Positions 48,442-57,168 are shown, counted from the stretch's first letter. The stretch is DNA of 64,000 bases from Lachnospiraceae bacterium KM106-2 (GCA_009731425.1 AP018794.1:3778501-3842500), one strand, 5' to 3'. Notes: generated by a model from the letters alone, not told the origin. Translations and numbers: made by a program.

Positions 48442-48945
48442 ATGAAGGATATTTATATCATTGGAGGAACCATGGGAGTTGGTAAGACAGCTGTGTCCCA
48501 AAAGCTAAAAGATAAGTTGGAGGATTGTGCCTTTTTAGATGGGGACTGGTGCTGGGATATGCATCCATTCCGTGTTACGGAGGAAACAAAACAGATGGTC
48601 ATGGATAATATTTGTGATGTACTCAATCGTGAAATTAAGTGCTCTGCTTATCAGAATATTGTTTTCTGTTGGGTCATGCATCGACAGGAGATCATTGATG
48701 AAATTATTGAAAGATTAGATACGACGGATTGCAAGGTTCATGTAATCTCATTGGTCTGTTCGGAAAGTGCCTTACGTCAGAGACTTAATAAGGATGTTAT
48801 GGATGGAATTCGCACGATTGATATTATCAGCAGAAGTGTTGCTCGTATGCCTTTTTATAAAAAGTTAAATACAACTAAGATCAATGTCTCAGATATTTTA
48901 CCAGACGAGGCAGCGGAGCAGATTAAGAAGCTTGCTACAAAATAA
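48442..48945 (+). CDS. P-loop AAA-type small kinase-like protein
   Basis: A 167-residue P-loop protein: Walker A GGTMGVGKTAV near the N-terminus, LDGDWCWDMHPF as a likely acceptor/metal segment, and LRQRLNKDV with helical lid features. It resembles small nucleoside, shikimate or antibiotic kinases (AAA_33/AAA_18 group), but the substrate cannot be assigned. The ATG at 48442 follows GGGAGTGTGCAGG. A GNAT gene follows 26 bases after its stop on the same strand. Confidence 0.75.
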   Translation: MKDIYIIGGTMGVGKTAVSQKLKDKLEDCAFLDGDWCWDMHPFRVTEETKQMVMDNICDVLNREIKCSAYQNIVFCWVMHRQEIIDEIIERLDTTDCKVHVISLVCSESALRQRLNKDVMDGIRTIDIISRSVARMPFYKKLNTTKINVSDILPDEAAEQIKKLATK

Positions 48946-48971
48946 TTTAAAGATACATAAGGAGAATAAAT

Positions 48972-49481
48972 ATGGGAATTACTTACCGTAGTATTCAGAA
49001 AGGTGATGTAGAATCTTTCTGGAATTTAATGAATACGCTGGATCATCAGACGAAATATATGATGTATGAACCTGGTGAGCGAGGAAAAAATCTTTCTAGA
49101 TTAGAAAACACCATCGATGCAGCAGTTCGAGGTGAGAATCTGCTTTTGTTGGCTTGTGAGGGAGAGAAGCTTGTAGGCTATCTTTCCGCCCAAAGAAGTA
49201 CACCAAGAAGAATTCGTCATACGGCTTATCTCGTTGTTGGTATTTTAAAGGAATATCGAGGAAAAGGGATCGGAACGGAGTTATTTCGACAGCTCGATCT
49301 GTGGGCAAAAGAGAAACATATTACCAGACTGGAGCTGACGGTTATGTGTCCGAATACAGTTGCAAAGCACCTTTATGAAAAGAATGGTTTTGTTGTAGAA
49401 GGAGTTAAGAAGAACTCTATGATCTTAGATGGGGCGTACGTCGATGAGTATTATATGGCAAAGATCTTAGAAGAATCATAA
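48972..49481 (+). CDS. GNAT family N-acetyltransferase
   Basis: A 169-residue acetyltransferase. The acetyl-CoA binding motif A is VVGILKEYRGKGIGTELFRQL and motif B is VAKHLYEKNGFVVEGVKKNS. The layout resembles RimJ/YhhY-like small-molecule or protein acetyltransferases. AAGGAGAATAA precedes the ATG. It follows the P-loop kinase gene. The acceptor is unknown. Confidence 0.88.
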   Translation: MGITYRSIQKGDVESFWNLMNTLDHQTKYMMYEPGERGKNLSRLENTIDAAVRGENLLLLACEGEKLVGYLSAQRSTPRRIRHTAYLVVGILKEYRGKGIGTELFRQLDLWAKEKHITRLELTVMCPNTVAKHLYEKNGFVVEGVKKNSMILDGAYVDEYYMAKILEES

Positions 49482-49535
49482 AAAATGCTAAAGTTTACCA
49501 ATTTACCTCCGATATATATTAAGAGGTGAGGGAAA

Positions 49536-50093
49536 ATGAAAAGTTCAGTATCAATTCATCCATCCATGTCGTTGCAAAATATGGGGTCGCCCTATCTTCG
49601 TCAAGTATCAGCGGAGTATGATCGGATTAATCGACAGATGGATCAAATTAAAGCAAATAAGCAGCTGACAGAGAAAGAGAAGCAGATTAAAGTTGCCGCT
49701 CTACAGCGAAAGTTAGATAGTCTTTCTCAGAGGATTGATGCCCTTGATCAACAACATGTTGCAAAGGAGAAGGCACAACAGATCAATGAGGAGCAAGAAA
49801 GACTGAATCAGATAACGGATCCTGAGACAGCAGAGATAATGCTTCAACTAGAGCAGGCAATGCAGACGGTTGTGGAAGGACAGACAGAACCAATTGAGGC
49901 AATAGAAAGCCAGACTAAGATGATAACCAATGCAAAAGCAAACAAGCTTGCAGACGAGAAACCAGAGATGGCAGAAAATAAGGCACAACCTAGTACAGTG
50001 GAAGAATTGCAAGAAGCAATTATTGATAGAACTGATAAAGGTTATACATATGAAGAAGAATTAAAAGGATATTTTGTTGATGAGACAAAATAA
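49536..50093 (+). CDS. Coiled-coil protein, FlxA-like
   Basis: A 185-residue hydrophilic protein. Residues 20-75 form a strong predicted coiled coil (EYDRINRQMDQIKANKQLTE, then IKVAALQRKLDSLSQRIDAL) of the FlxA-like type, followed by a Gln/Glu-rich, probably disordered region and a C-terminal YTYEEELKGYFVDE. It is not secreted. The function is unknown. AGAGGTGAGGG precedes the ATG, and a terminator follows. Confidence 0.7.
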   Translation: MKSSVSIHPSMSLQNMGSPYLRQVSAEYDRINRQMDQIKANKQLTEKEKQIKVAALQRKLDSLSQRIDALDQQHVAKEKAQQINEEQERLNQITDPETAEIMLQLEQAMQTVVEGQTEPIEAIESQTKMITNAKANKLADEKPEMAENKAQPSTVEELQEAIIDRTDKGYTYEEELKGYFVDETK

Positions 50094-50097
50094 AAAG

Positions 50098-50131
50098 ATG
50101 ACAGCTAGTATAAGAATTTGCTGTCATTTTT
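50098..50131 (+). terminator. Terminator after the FlxA-like gene
   Basis: ATGACAGC (50098-50105) pairs with GCTGTCAT (50120-50127), followed by TTTT. A TATAGAAAAA segment resembling the start of repeat B copy 2 follows at once (near 50138), but the rest diverges. Confidence 0.8.
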
Positions 50132-50219
50132 CCACGATATAGAAAAATGTCCTAAAAAGGAGGACGCGAGAGTGTGGGGAACACACACTTCGTTCTACGA
50201 TGATAAGGAGAATGCAAAG

Positions 50220-51545
50220 ATGAAGATACAGGAAGAGTCTGTAGATTCTTTGGAGGCAAAGGAATTATTAGAGGAGTTATCAGCGTCCCTAGAGAAAATT
50301 ACAGGAAATAGCGGTAAGAATAGCTTTAAAAATGAGGACGTAAAGACAAAGAGATCAGTATTTGCAGTAGCTAGAGAGGAAGGAAAAGCAGTAGGCTGTG
50401 GAGGTTTACGTGAAGTATCTGTGGATACTGGGGAATTAAAACGTATTTATTCTGCAAAATGTGGACAAGGTATCGGAGGAACCATGTTGAGATTCTTAGA
50501 AGAGAAAGCTTCGCATCTTGGTTATCGAAGATTAATCTTAGAGACTAGAAAAGTAAATGTGAATGCAGTGAATTTTTATTTACATCATGGATATAAGATT
50601 TGTGAGAACTATGGAAAGTACATTGGAAATGAAGAGGCAGTCTGTTTCGAAAAGAAGATTGGAGAGTGGAAGATGAGATCAGAAAAGGAGATGTATCATC
50701 TTATCCTAGAAGTCGCTAAAAGAGATGAGAGAGTGCTTGCTGTTTATATGAATGGTTCAAGGACGAATCCGAATGTGCCTAAAGATATGTTTCAAGATTA
50801 TGATATTATCTATGTTGTAAACGAGACGAAGTCATTTCGAGAGGACAAGCAATGGATCCATCAATTCGGTAATATTTTATTTATGCAATATCCAGAGGAG
50901 ACTCCTTATTATTCTTCCGATGTGGAGAACTGCTATGGATGGCTGATGCAGTTTGATGATGGCAATCGGATCGACCTTCATGTTGAGACCGTAGAAAATA
51001 TGAAGAAATCCATTCATGAGGATAAGCTTTGCAAGATCCTTTTAGACAAAGAAGGAATTCTTCCTGAAATTCCAGAAAGTACGGATGAAGATTATTGGGT
51101 GAAATGCCCTACACAAGAGCAGTTTGCAGCTACATGCAATGAGTTCTGGTGGTTACAGGATAATGTAGGGAAAGGCTTGTGGAGACAGGAAATTCTTTAT
51201 GTTATGGATATGATAAATTACTATGTCAGACCAATGCTAGTCCGGATATTATCTTGGAAGGCGGGGATTAAGACAGAATTTTCATGTAGTGTTGGAAAGG
51301 CTGGAAAATACCTAAACCGCTATATTTCGAAAGAGGAATGGGATGAATTTTTAGAGACTTATTCTTGTGCGGAGTTAGCAAAGATGTGGGAGTCAGCAAT
51401 CAAGATGTGTGAGTTATTTGATCGAGTTGCAAAGGAAGTCGCAGCAGAGTTAAATCTTATCTATAATGAGCAGGAATCAAAGAACAGTCTGGGATATTTA
51501 AGGCATATTAAGACACTTCCTTCTGATGCAGAGACGATCTATTAG
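50220..51545 (+). CDS. GNAT acetyltransferase fused to aminoglycoside 6-adenylyltransferase-like domain
   Basis: A 441-residue fusion. Residues 1-151 are a GNAT domain (AVGCGGLREVS, CGQGIGGTMLRFLEEKA, NVNAVNFYLHHGYKICENY). Residues 152-441 match ANT(6)/AadE nucleotidyltransferases: MRSEKEMYHLILEVAKRDER, the nucleotide site VYMNGSRTNPN..FQDYDIIYVV, DDGNRIDLHVE, and FWWLQDNVGKGLWR. ANT(6) enzymes adenylylate streptomycin. The frame is open upstream, but AAGGAG fixes the start at 50220. GGAGAG and an ATG at 50673 lie at the junction, so the second domain may also be translated alone. Resistance is inferred from family, not shown. Confidence 0.85.
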   Translation: MKIQEESVDSLEAKELLEELSASLEKITGNSGKNSFKNEDVKTKRSVFAVAREEGKAVGCGGLREVSVDTGELKRIYSAKCGQGIGGTMLRFLEEKASHLGYRRLILETRKVNVNAVNFYLHHGYKICENYGKYIGNEEAVCFEKKIGEWKMRSEKEMYHLILEVAKRDERVLAVYMNGSRTNPNVPKDMFQDYDIIYVVNETKSFREDKQWIHQFGNILFMQYPEETPYYSSDVENCYGWLMQFDDGNRIDLHVETVENMKKSIHEDKLCKILLDKEGILPEIPESTDEDYWVKCPTQEQFAATCNEFWWLQDNVGKGLWRQEILYVMDMINYYVRPMLVRILSWKAGIKTEFSCSVGKAGKYLNRYISKEEWDEFLETYSCAELAKMWESAIKMCELFDRVAKEVAAELNLIYNEQESKNSLGYLRHIKTLPSDAETIY

Positions 51546-51554
51546 GAGGATAAA

Positions 51555-52184
51555 ATGATTAAGGCAATCCTATTTGATTTAGATGGAGTATTGACGATTT
51601 CGAAAACGGGTTCTGAGACGATCATAGGATATTTGTCTGAGAAGACCGGAATCTCAAAAGAAATATTAGGCTCTTGTTATTATTCTTATAATGAGGACTT
51701 ATTGAGTGGAACTTGTACGCATGAGGATATGTGGAATGAATTTTGTGAAAAGCTACAAAGAACAATTCCTTACGAATTATTACAAGAGGCATTTGAGAAT
51801 ACCGAGCTTAATCTAGATATGATCGAGTTGGTAAAGCAGTTACATAAAAAGTATAAGATTGGAATGGTTACAGATAACAAGGCAGATCGAATTGAGGCCA
51901 TTGTAAGGAAAAATAAGCTGGAACCATTTTTTGATCAGATTAGTGTCTCTGCTTCTATCGGTTCAAGAAAGACGGAAGAAGAGATCTTTAAGAAGACCAT
52001 TGAAGCATTACAAGTTCAGTGGGAGGAGTGTATCTTTATCGATAATTCGAAAAAGAATCTAGTCATCCCTAAGAGAATGGGAATGCAGGCGATATGGTTT
52101 GATGACGAGAAGAAAGATGTAGAAGGACTGAAGAGAACAATAACAAAATTGTGCAAGGAAAGTTGCGAATTAGATTCCAAATGA
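51555..52184 (+). CDS. HAD-superfamily hydrolase
   Basis: A 209-residue HAD phosphatase with nucleophile motif LFDLDGVLT, motif II GMVTDNKAD, a Lys-bearing SIGSRKTEEEIFKK and acidic motif CIFIDNSKKNL. The cap is helical (subfamily I). AGGAGGATAAA precedes the ATG, nine bases after the GNAT-ANT gene, so the two are probably co-transcribed. The substrate is unknown; phosphoglycolate- or nucleotide-type phosphatases are similar. Confidence 0.85.
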   Translation: MIKAILFDLDGVLTISKTGSETIIGYLSEKTGISKEILGSCYYSYNEDLLSGTCTHEDMWNEFCEKLQRTIPYELLQEAFENTELNLDMIELVKQLHKKYKIGMVTDNKADRIEAIVRKNKLEPFFDQISVSASIGSRKTEEEIFKKTIEALQVQWEECIFIDNSKKNLVIPKRMGMQAIWFDDEKKDVEGLKRTITKLCKESCELDSK

Positions 52185-52216
52185 GTTTATGATAGTGACA
52201 GAAAGGAGATCAGAGA

Positions 52217-53086
52217 ATGGATTGGCTTACTAGTATGAATGCAGCATTAGATTATATCGAGGATCATTTAAACATTCGAATGGACTACTCTAAAGTAGCA
52301 GCAAAAGCAGGCTGCTCATCCTATAATTTTCAACGAATGTTTTCGTTTATTGCAGATGTGACATTGGCAACTTATGTGCGGCGCCGTTGTATGACGGTTG
52401 CAGCCCAGGAGCTGATGAAGGGAGACGTCTCTGTCATTGATGTAGCATTTAGATACGGTTATGATTCACCGATATCTTTTGCAAGAGCATTTCAGTCAGT
52501 ACAAGGAATGACTCCGAAAGAAGCGATGAAAGAAGGAGCAAACCTAAAACTTTATCCTAAGATATCCTTTCAAATATCAATTAAGGGAGCTGAAAGTATG
52601 AAGTATCGTATTGAGAAGATGGATGCATTCCGTCTTGCAGGAGTTTCAAAAGAAATTACAACGGTTAATAATCAGAATTTTGAGATCATACCTAAGATGT
52701 GGGATGATTTTATGAAAAATGGTGAGTGCGAGAAAATTGCAGGAGTGAATGGTCATCCGATGGAAGAAGAAATGTATGGCGTATGCTATGATTTCCATTT
52801 TGATCAAGAGCAATTTCGTTATATGATCGCAGCAAAACCAGATAACGAGATTTCAGAAGGACTGGAAGGATTAGATATTCCTGAGTTTACTTGGGTGAAA
52901 TTCGAGTGTATGGGCGCAGCAGGAATCCAGGATGTATTTAAGCGAATGTTTACAGAATGGTTTCCGACCTCTGGATATGAGCATGCAGATGGACCAGAAA
53001 TTGAGTATTATCCAATTGAAAATATGAATCATCCAGATTATAAATGTGAGGTTTGGATTCCAATTCAACCGATCACAAAAAAATAG
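52217..53086 (+). CDS. AraC DNA-binding domain with GyrI-like effector-binding domain
   Basis: A 289-residue regulator. Residues 5-105 hold the AraC double HTH (MDYSKVAAKAGCSSYNFQRM and VIDVAFRYGYDSPISFARAF). Residues 128-289 are a GyrI/SbmC-like small-molecule binding domain (MKYRIEKMDAFRLAG, ending in YKCEVWIPIQP). GAAAGGAG precedes the ATG. An internal GGGAG and ATG (52598) stand exactly at the junction, so the ligand domain might be produced separately. The target is unknown; drug sensing is typical for the family. Confidence 0.87.
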   Translation: MDWLTSMNAALDYIEDHLNIRMDYSKVAAKAGCSSYNFQRMFSFIADVTLATYVRRRCMTVAAQELMKGDVSVIDVAFRYGYDSPISFARAFQSVQGMTPKEAMKEGANLKLYPKISFQISIKGAESMKYRIEKMDAFRLAGVSKEITTVNNQNFEIIPKMWDDFMKNGECEKIAGVNGHPMEEEMYGVCYDFHFDQEQFRYMIAAKPDNEISEGLEGLDIPEFTWVKFECMGAAGIQDVFKRMFTEWFPTSGYEHADGPEIEYYPIENMNHPDYKCEVWIPIQPITKK

Positions 53087-53100
53087 TAGGAAAGAGCTGA

Positions 53101-53136
53101 GAACAACCCTATTGATTCGCTAGGGTTGTTCTTTTT
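53101..53136 (+). terminator. Terminator after the AraC/GyrI gene
   Basis: GAACAACCCTA (53101-53111) pairs with TAGGGTTGTTC (53121-53131), followed by TTTTT. Confidence 0.92.
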
Positions 53137-53190
53137 GATTCTGGGTGCTAAAATATTCCATATGGCTAATAAAAGGATGGGGGACCCAAA

Positions 53191-53625
53191 ATGGATGAAA
53201 AGGCATTGAAGAAGAAAGAAAAATATTTGATCAAACATGGCTATTATGAGAAGGAATATGCGCCAGATCAAAATGATGCTTCGGATGATTATCCGCTTTA
53301 TGATGGAGAACATTTTTATAGAAAAGTGGCGAAGCAAGTCACCGAGGAAGAGTATGAGAGTATTCGAAACCAGAGAACACAGTTATTTGGTGATAATGTG
53401 ATCGGCAATGTTATTACCGTAATTGCATTTGTAGTCTATGTGATTGGCATTTTGCATTCAATATTTGTAACATTAAGTTTTAACCAAGGAATAACAGGAT
53501 TCATTTTTGCCCAAATCGTTCAGGGTTTATATACGTTAAGTTATGTGATTGTATTAGGAACTATTTTATTAGGAATTGGACAGATTATTCAACTATTACA
53601 TAAAGCAAATAATAGAAAGTTTTAA
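53191..53625 (+). CDS. Small membrane protein of unknown function
   Basis: A 144-residue protein. A charged N-terminal half (about 65 residues, rich in Lys, Asp and Tyr) is followed by two hydrophobic helices near 70-92 and 105-135. The family is not recognised. A purine-rich but weak ribosome site (AGGATGGGGG) precedes the ATG. It lies upstream of another small membrane protein and an ABC exporter-like pair on the same strand, with which it could be expressed. Confidence 0.7.
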   Translation: MDEKALKKKEKYLIKHGYYEKEYAPDQNDASDDYPLYDGEHFYRKVAKQVTEEEYESIRNQRTQLFGDNVIGNVITVIAFVVYVIGILHSIFVTLSFNQGITGFIFAQIVQGLYTLSYVIVLGTILLGIGQIIQLLHKANNRKF

Positions 53626-53661
53626 ATAAGTTATTATGAGGATAGAAAGGAGGTCGATCTT

Positions 53662-53985
53662 ATGAAACGAATTGCATACCTATTATTACTGGTCATTATG
53701 TGCTATTTCTTATTTGGACTTTTGATGCATACAGATGGCGACTGCAGAGTGGTTGGTTCTGTAGAAGATCACATGTATCGCATCGAAGAACAGATAGAGA
53801 GTTGTCATGCAAATCTAGGAAGTGATCAGTTTAATGGAGAGATCGGTCTCCTTTTTGTCTTGCCAGCATTATTTATCGCTGCACTTCTTTTGGTGCAATT
53901 GTATCGATCAAATCTAGAAGATTATTCTTATGTTTTTATTCTAGAGACAACTCTTGTCTCACAAAAGATTCAATTAAATGATTAA
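53662..53985 (+). CDS. Small membrane protein upstream of the ABC pair
   Basis: A 107-residue protein with an N-terminal helix (IAYLLLLVIMCYFLFGLLM), an external loop of about 45 residues with two Cys, and a second helix (LLFVLPALFIAALLLVQLY). The family is not recognised. GAAAGGAGGTCG is an excellent ribosome site. The stop codon falls just before a hairpin that covers the ribosome site of the following ATPase gene. Confidence 0.7.
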   Translation: MKRIAYLLLLVIMCYFLFGLLMHTDGDCRVVGSVEDHMYRIEEQIESCHANLGSDQFNGEIGLLFVLPALFIAALLLVQLYRSNLEDYSYVFILETTLVSQKIQLND

Positions 53986-54020
53986 ATCTCCTATGAAACT
54001 TAAAAAATTGAATAGGAGAT
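53986..54020 (+). promoter_or_regulatory. Hairpin sequestering the ribosome binding site of the ABC ATPase
   Basis: ATCTCCTAT (53986-53994) is perfectly complementary to ATAGGAGAT (54012-54020), which contains the AGGAGA Shine-Dalgarno of the gene starting at 54027. No T tract follows, so it is not a terminator. It may couple translation to the upstream gene or act as a switch. Confidence 0.55.
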
Positions 54021-54026
54021 GAAAGT

Positions 54027-54764
54027 ATGGATTTATTAGAAATCAAAGGACTTTGTAAAAAGTATGATAATCGGGAGAAGTCTGTCTTTTCGGACTTTAA
54101 CTTTAGTATGAAACAGGGAGATTTCATTGCATTAATGGGACCTTCCGGAAGTGGAAAGACAACGCTATTAAATCTGGTCAGTGCAATTGAAAAGGTGGAT
54201 CAGGGGAAAATACAATTAGAAGGTCAGGAGATCAGCGATTTTGGAATTCAAGAGAGAACCCTCTATCGCAGAAGAAAGATCGGTATGGTATTTCAGGATT
54301 TTCATCTATTAGATAGTCTAAATCTTCATGATAATATTATCCTTCCGATGACACTTTGGGAAAAGGATATGGAGCGAATTGAGGAGAGATTTCTGGAAGT
54401 TACAAAGATTGCAGGAATTTCAGAGTTAGGAGAACGATATCCAATGGAGGTATCTGGCGGAGAGAGGCAAAGGGCTGCAATCTGTCGGGCATTAATGAAT
54501 GAGCCTAAGCTTTTGCTTGCTGATGAGCCAACCGGTAATCTAGATCGTAAGACTGCGAGAAGCATTATGGAATATTTTCAAACCATTTATAAAAAGAGCA
54601 GTATCCTCATGGTCACACATGATGCTTATGCCGCTAGCTTTTCGAAAAGAGTCTTATTCTTAGAGGATGGTATTATCGTTAAGGAATTACAGAGAACAGG
54701 AACAAGAAAGGAATTCTTTGTTACGATCCTTACTGCAATGACGGAGAGAGAGGTGGAAGAATGA
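54027..54764 (+). CDS. ABC transporter ATPase, BceA/MacB-like
   Basis: A 245-residue ATPase with Walker A GPSGSGKTTL, Q-loop MVFQDFHLLDSL, signature VSGGERQRAA and Walker B LLLADEPTGNLD, the LolD/MacB/BceA subfamily pattern that works with FtsX-like permeases. The last four bases overlap the permease start (ATGA). No histidine kinase/response regulator pair, the usual partner of BceAB systems, adjoins in the window. Confidence 0.88.
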   Translation: MDLLEIKGLCKKYDNREKSVFSDFNFSMKQGDFIALMGPSGSGKTTLLNLVSAIEKVDQGKIQLEGQEISDFGIQERTLYRRRKIGMVFQDFHLLDSLNLHDNIILPMTLWEKDMERIEERFLEVTKIAGISELGERYPMEVSGGERQRAAICRALMNEPKLLLADEPTGNLDRKTARSIMEYFQTIYKKSSILMVTHDAYAASFSKRVLFLEDGIIVKELQRTGTRKEFFVTILTAMTEREVEE

Positions 54765-56446
54765 ACTACATTTCTCTTGTGATCAAGATGTTTCGATATC
54801 GTGTGAAGGAGTATCGTCTGTTTTGGGCATGCCAAGTACTATCAATCAGTTTCGTCTATGCAGTCTATGTATTTTTAAGTGATACAGATTTTACAATGAA
54901 TGATAAAGTAGTGCCGGAAGAGATTAGTGCAGGCTCCATCTTGTTGGGATTTTATGCATTGAGCTTATTTCTGATTGTATTCATTCCTTTTTCTCATTGG
55001 TTGTTCTTTCGCAATCGGCGAGAAGATTTTGGAGTATTGCTAGCAGTTGGGTTTTCAAAAGAAAATATGTATATGCAGATTATTGTGGAGCATTTGATTT
55101 TAGATACAATGGCTTTATTCGCTGGATTTCTGCTAGGGATATTTTTATCCTATCTACTCTTTTTAGTATTTACTGATGGACTTGGTCTGACATTATCGTT
55201 CCCTTTTCAAAAGAAGACTTTCTTAGATATGGGAAAAGGCATATTATTGCTTGATCTCATCGGGATTCTAGGAATTGTTTTGGAGACTGCAAGCAAGAGT
55301 ATCCTTGAGATCAGTCATATAAAAATAAGTAAAAGCAAACAGACAAAGAAATCTTTTAGCAATCTTTATGAGAATGAGAAGAGCAGAAGCCATATGAGAA
55401 AGACCAGAGTGATGCGCTTGGTATTATCCAGCTTATTTGCAGTCATTATTATAATGCAGGTGATCGGTGTATTGTGTAACGTGCTGGTAACCAAGGAGGA
55501 AGAGAAGCAGACACCATTTGATCTGAATTATGTCAATGTATCAGAGGGAACAAAGGAGAAGCAGTTATCAAAGGGTGAGATCGAAGAACTGTTTCAGAAA
55601 AATAAGATTCAAGTGAGTCGTTTCGTGAGCACGGAGTGTTATCGAGACTCCGCCTATTCTATTTTTGATGTGGAAGAATGTAATCGGATCTTTCATACAA
55701 GTTATCAAGTGAAGGAAGGAACCTTTCAAAAGGTATATAGGGAAGGTGAGGATGAATGGAATACGACACAGGGAGTGTTAAATCCTACAGAGCTATATTT
55801 AAATTTAAAAAATAAGAAAACTATATTAAAGGAAGGAGGAAGTGTTCATCATAATCTATTTGGCTATGCGGCAATTGCAGATTTTAGTATCCTGATAAAT
55901 CATGAGGATTATTGCAAGCTTATGAAACAAGCGGTAGATTATTTTAGACAGCCTGTGTATGGCTTTGATTTTGCAGATGTCTCATCCAATCAAAGGGCAG
56001 TAAAACTGATGCAAGAGCATTTGCCTAATGAAGGTTATCGAATTATTCAATCCAAATATCTGACAGAAGAGACAATGAAAAAGGATCTTGTTTTATTGGT
56101 CGGGTTATTTACGTTACTTTCTATTGTAATGTACGCAGCGATCATTATCTTACTTCATTTTTATATTCAGATGGAGCAGCGAAAGCAGAAGGAAGAAGAA
56201 AGGATTCTATGTGAGATTGGTATGACAAAGATAGAAATCAGAGAATCTATGCGGCGATGTTATCGAAAGCTGTTTCTTCGCCCCCTTGTGCCAGGCATAC
56301 TATTAGCAGGCATCGTTCTGATAATTTTAATTTATCAATATGATGGTTTACTAACCATGATCACATATGGAGCCGCAATCATGATATTAGTTATCGTCCA
56401 TTGTCTGGTTGAACACGGATATGAAGGCCATCTCTACGGAGAGTAG
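54761..56446 (+). CDS. FtsX-like ABC permease, BceB-like
   Basis: A 561-residue membrane protein with about eight helices arranged as in BceB-type antimicrobial-peptide transporters. There is one N-terminal helix, a block of three, a helix near 225, a large extracellular region of about 200 residues (roughly 245-450), and three C-terminal helices. The final ones (LLVGLFTLLSIVMYAAIIILL) form the FtsX core. It is a bit shorter than classical BceB. The role is probably peptide-antibiotic sensing or detoxification with the preceding ATPase, inferred from family. Confidence 0.82.
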   Translation: MNYISLVIKMFRYRVKEYRLFWACQVLSISFVYAVYVFLSDTDFTMNDKVVPEEISAGSILLGFYALSLFLIVFIPFSHWLFFRNRREDFGVLLAVGFSKENMYMQIIVEHLILDTMALFAGFLLGIFLSYLLFLVFTDGLGLTLSFPFQKKTFLDMGKGILLLDLIGILGIVLETASKSILEISHIKISKSKQTKKSFSNLYENEKSRSHMRKTRVMRLVLSSLFAVIIIMQVIGVLCNVLVTKEEEKQTPFDLNYVNVSEGTKEKQLSKGEIEELFQKNKIQVSRFVSTECYRDSAYSIFDVEECNRIFHTSYQVKEGTFQKVYREGEDEWNTTQGVLNPTELYLNLKNKKTILKEGGSVHHNLFGYAAIADFSILINHEDYCKLMKQAVDYFRQPVYGFDFADVSSNQRAVKLMQEHLPNEGYRIIQSKYLTEETMKKDLVLLVGLFTLLSIVMYAAIIILLHFYIQMEQRKQKEEERILCEIGMTKIEIRESMRRCYRKLFLRPLVPGILLAGIVLIILIYQYDGLLTMITYGAAIMILVIVHCLVEHGYEGHLYGE

Positions 56447-56506
56447 GTTGCTTTGGCTGATCAACTACCATATGATAAAAGAAAATGAGAAATGAGGTTA
56501 ATTAAT

Positions 56507-57091
56507 ATGAGTAGTTATGTTACCGGAAGCGTGATCAAAAAGTTAAGAGAAGAAAAGAAATTAACGCAGCGAGAGTTATCGGATGCGATCGGTGTTAGTG
56601 ATAAAGCAATCTCTAAATGGGAGACAGGACGTGGACTTCCTGATAGCGCTTTACTTGATCCACTAGCCAAAGCGCTAGGTGTATCGATAGCCGAGTTATT
56701 GACAGGAGAGTGCGTGAAAAATAATAATGTAGCAAGTAATTTGCTCCGTTCTAAGTTCTATGTTTGCCCAGTCTGTGGCAATGTGATCCATACAATGGGA
56801 GAAGGCATGATCAGTTGTTGTGGGATCACACTTCCTGTATTAGAAGGAGAAGCGATGGATGATGATCATACCATCCAAATTGAGCGTGTGGAAAATGAAC
56901 ATTACATTACGCTGCATCATCCGATGACGAAAAGTCATTATATCTCCTTTATTGCTTATGTGACTTCCAATAAGATCGAAATGGTGAAGCTTTATCCAGA
57001 AGGAGCAGCAGAGACTAGATTTTTAATTCGTGGTCACGGCCTGATTTATTGCTACTGTAATCAGCATGGTTTAGTTCAGACTAGAATTTAG
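56507..57091 (+). CDS. XRE helix-turn-helix fused to a desulfoferrodoxin/superoxide reductase-like domain
   Basis: A 194-residue fusion. Residues 1-62 are an XRE-type HTH (KLTQRELSDAIGVSDKAISKWETGRGLP). From about residue 80 a desulfoferrodoxin-like domain follows. Its rubredoxin-like centre uses CPVCG and SCCG. The catalytic-type iron ligands appear as HHPMTKSHYI (two His) and CNQHG (Cys, His). So most superoxide-reductase ligands are in place, giving a regulator that could sense superoxide or redox state through iron. GAGG supports the ATG at 56507 over 56492. Confidence 0.85.
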   Translation: MSSYVTGSVIKKLREEKKLTQRELSDAIGVSDKAISKWETGRGLPDSALLDPLAKALGVSIAELLTGECVKNNNVASNLLRSKFYVCPVCGNVIHTMGEGMISCCGITLPVLEGEAMDDDHTIQIERVENEHYITLHHPMTKSHYISFIAYVTSNKIEMVKLYPEGAAETRFLIRGHGLIYCYCNQHGLVQTRI

Positions 57092-57168
57092 GATGGATTC
57101 AAGACATGAATAAGTAAAAGAAGAAACGCTAATCCTACTACGGAACAGTAGAGGAAAAGGTGGTTGAA

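Noticed and set aside
50137..50215. Third copy of repeat B
   Set aside because: Only the opening TATAGAAAAA and a nearby stem resemble it; similarity fades too quickly to call.
54027..56446. Complete BceRS-BceAB antibiotic-sensing locus
   Set aside because: Only the transporter pair is present; no histidine kinase or response regulator gene lies on either side.
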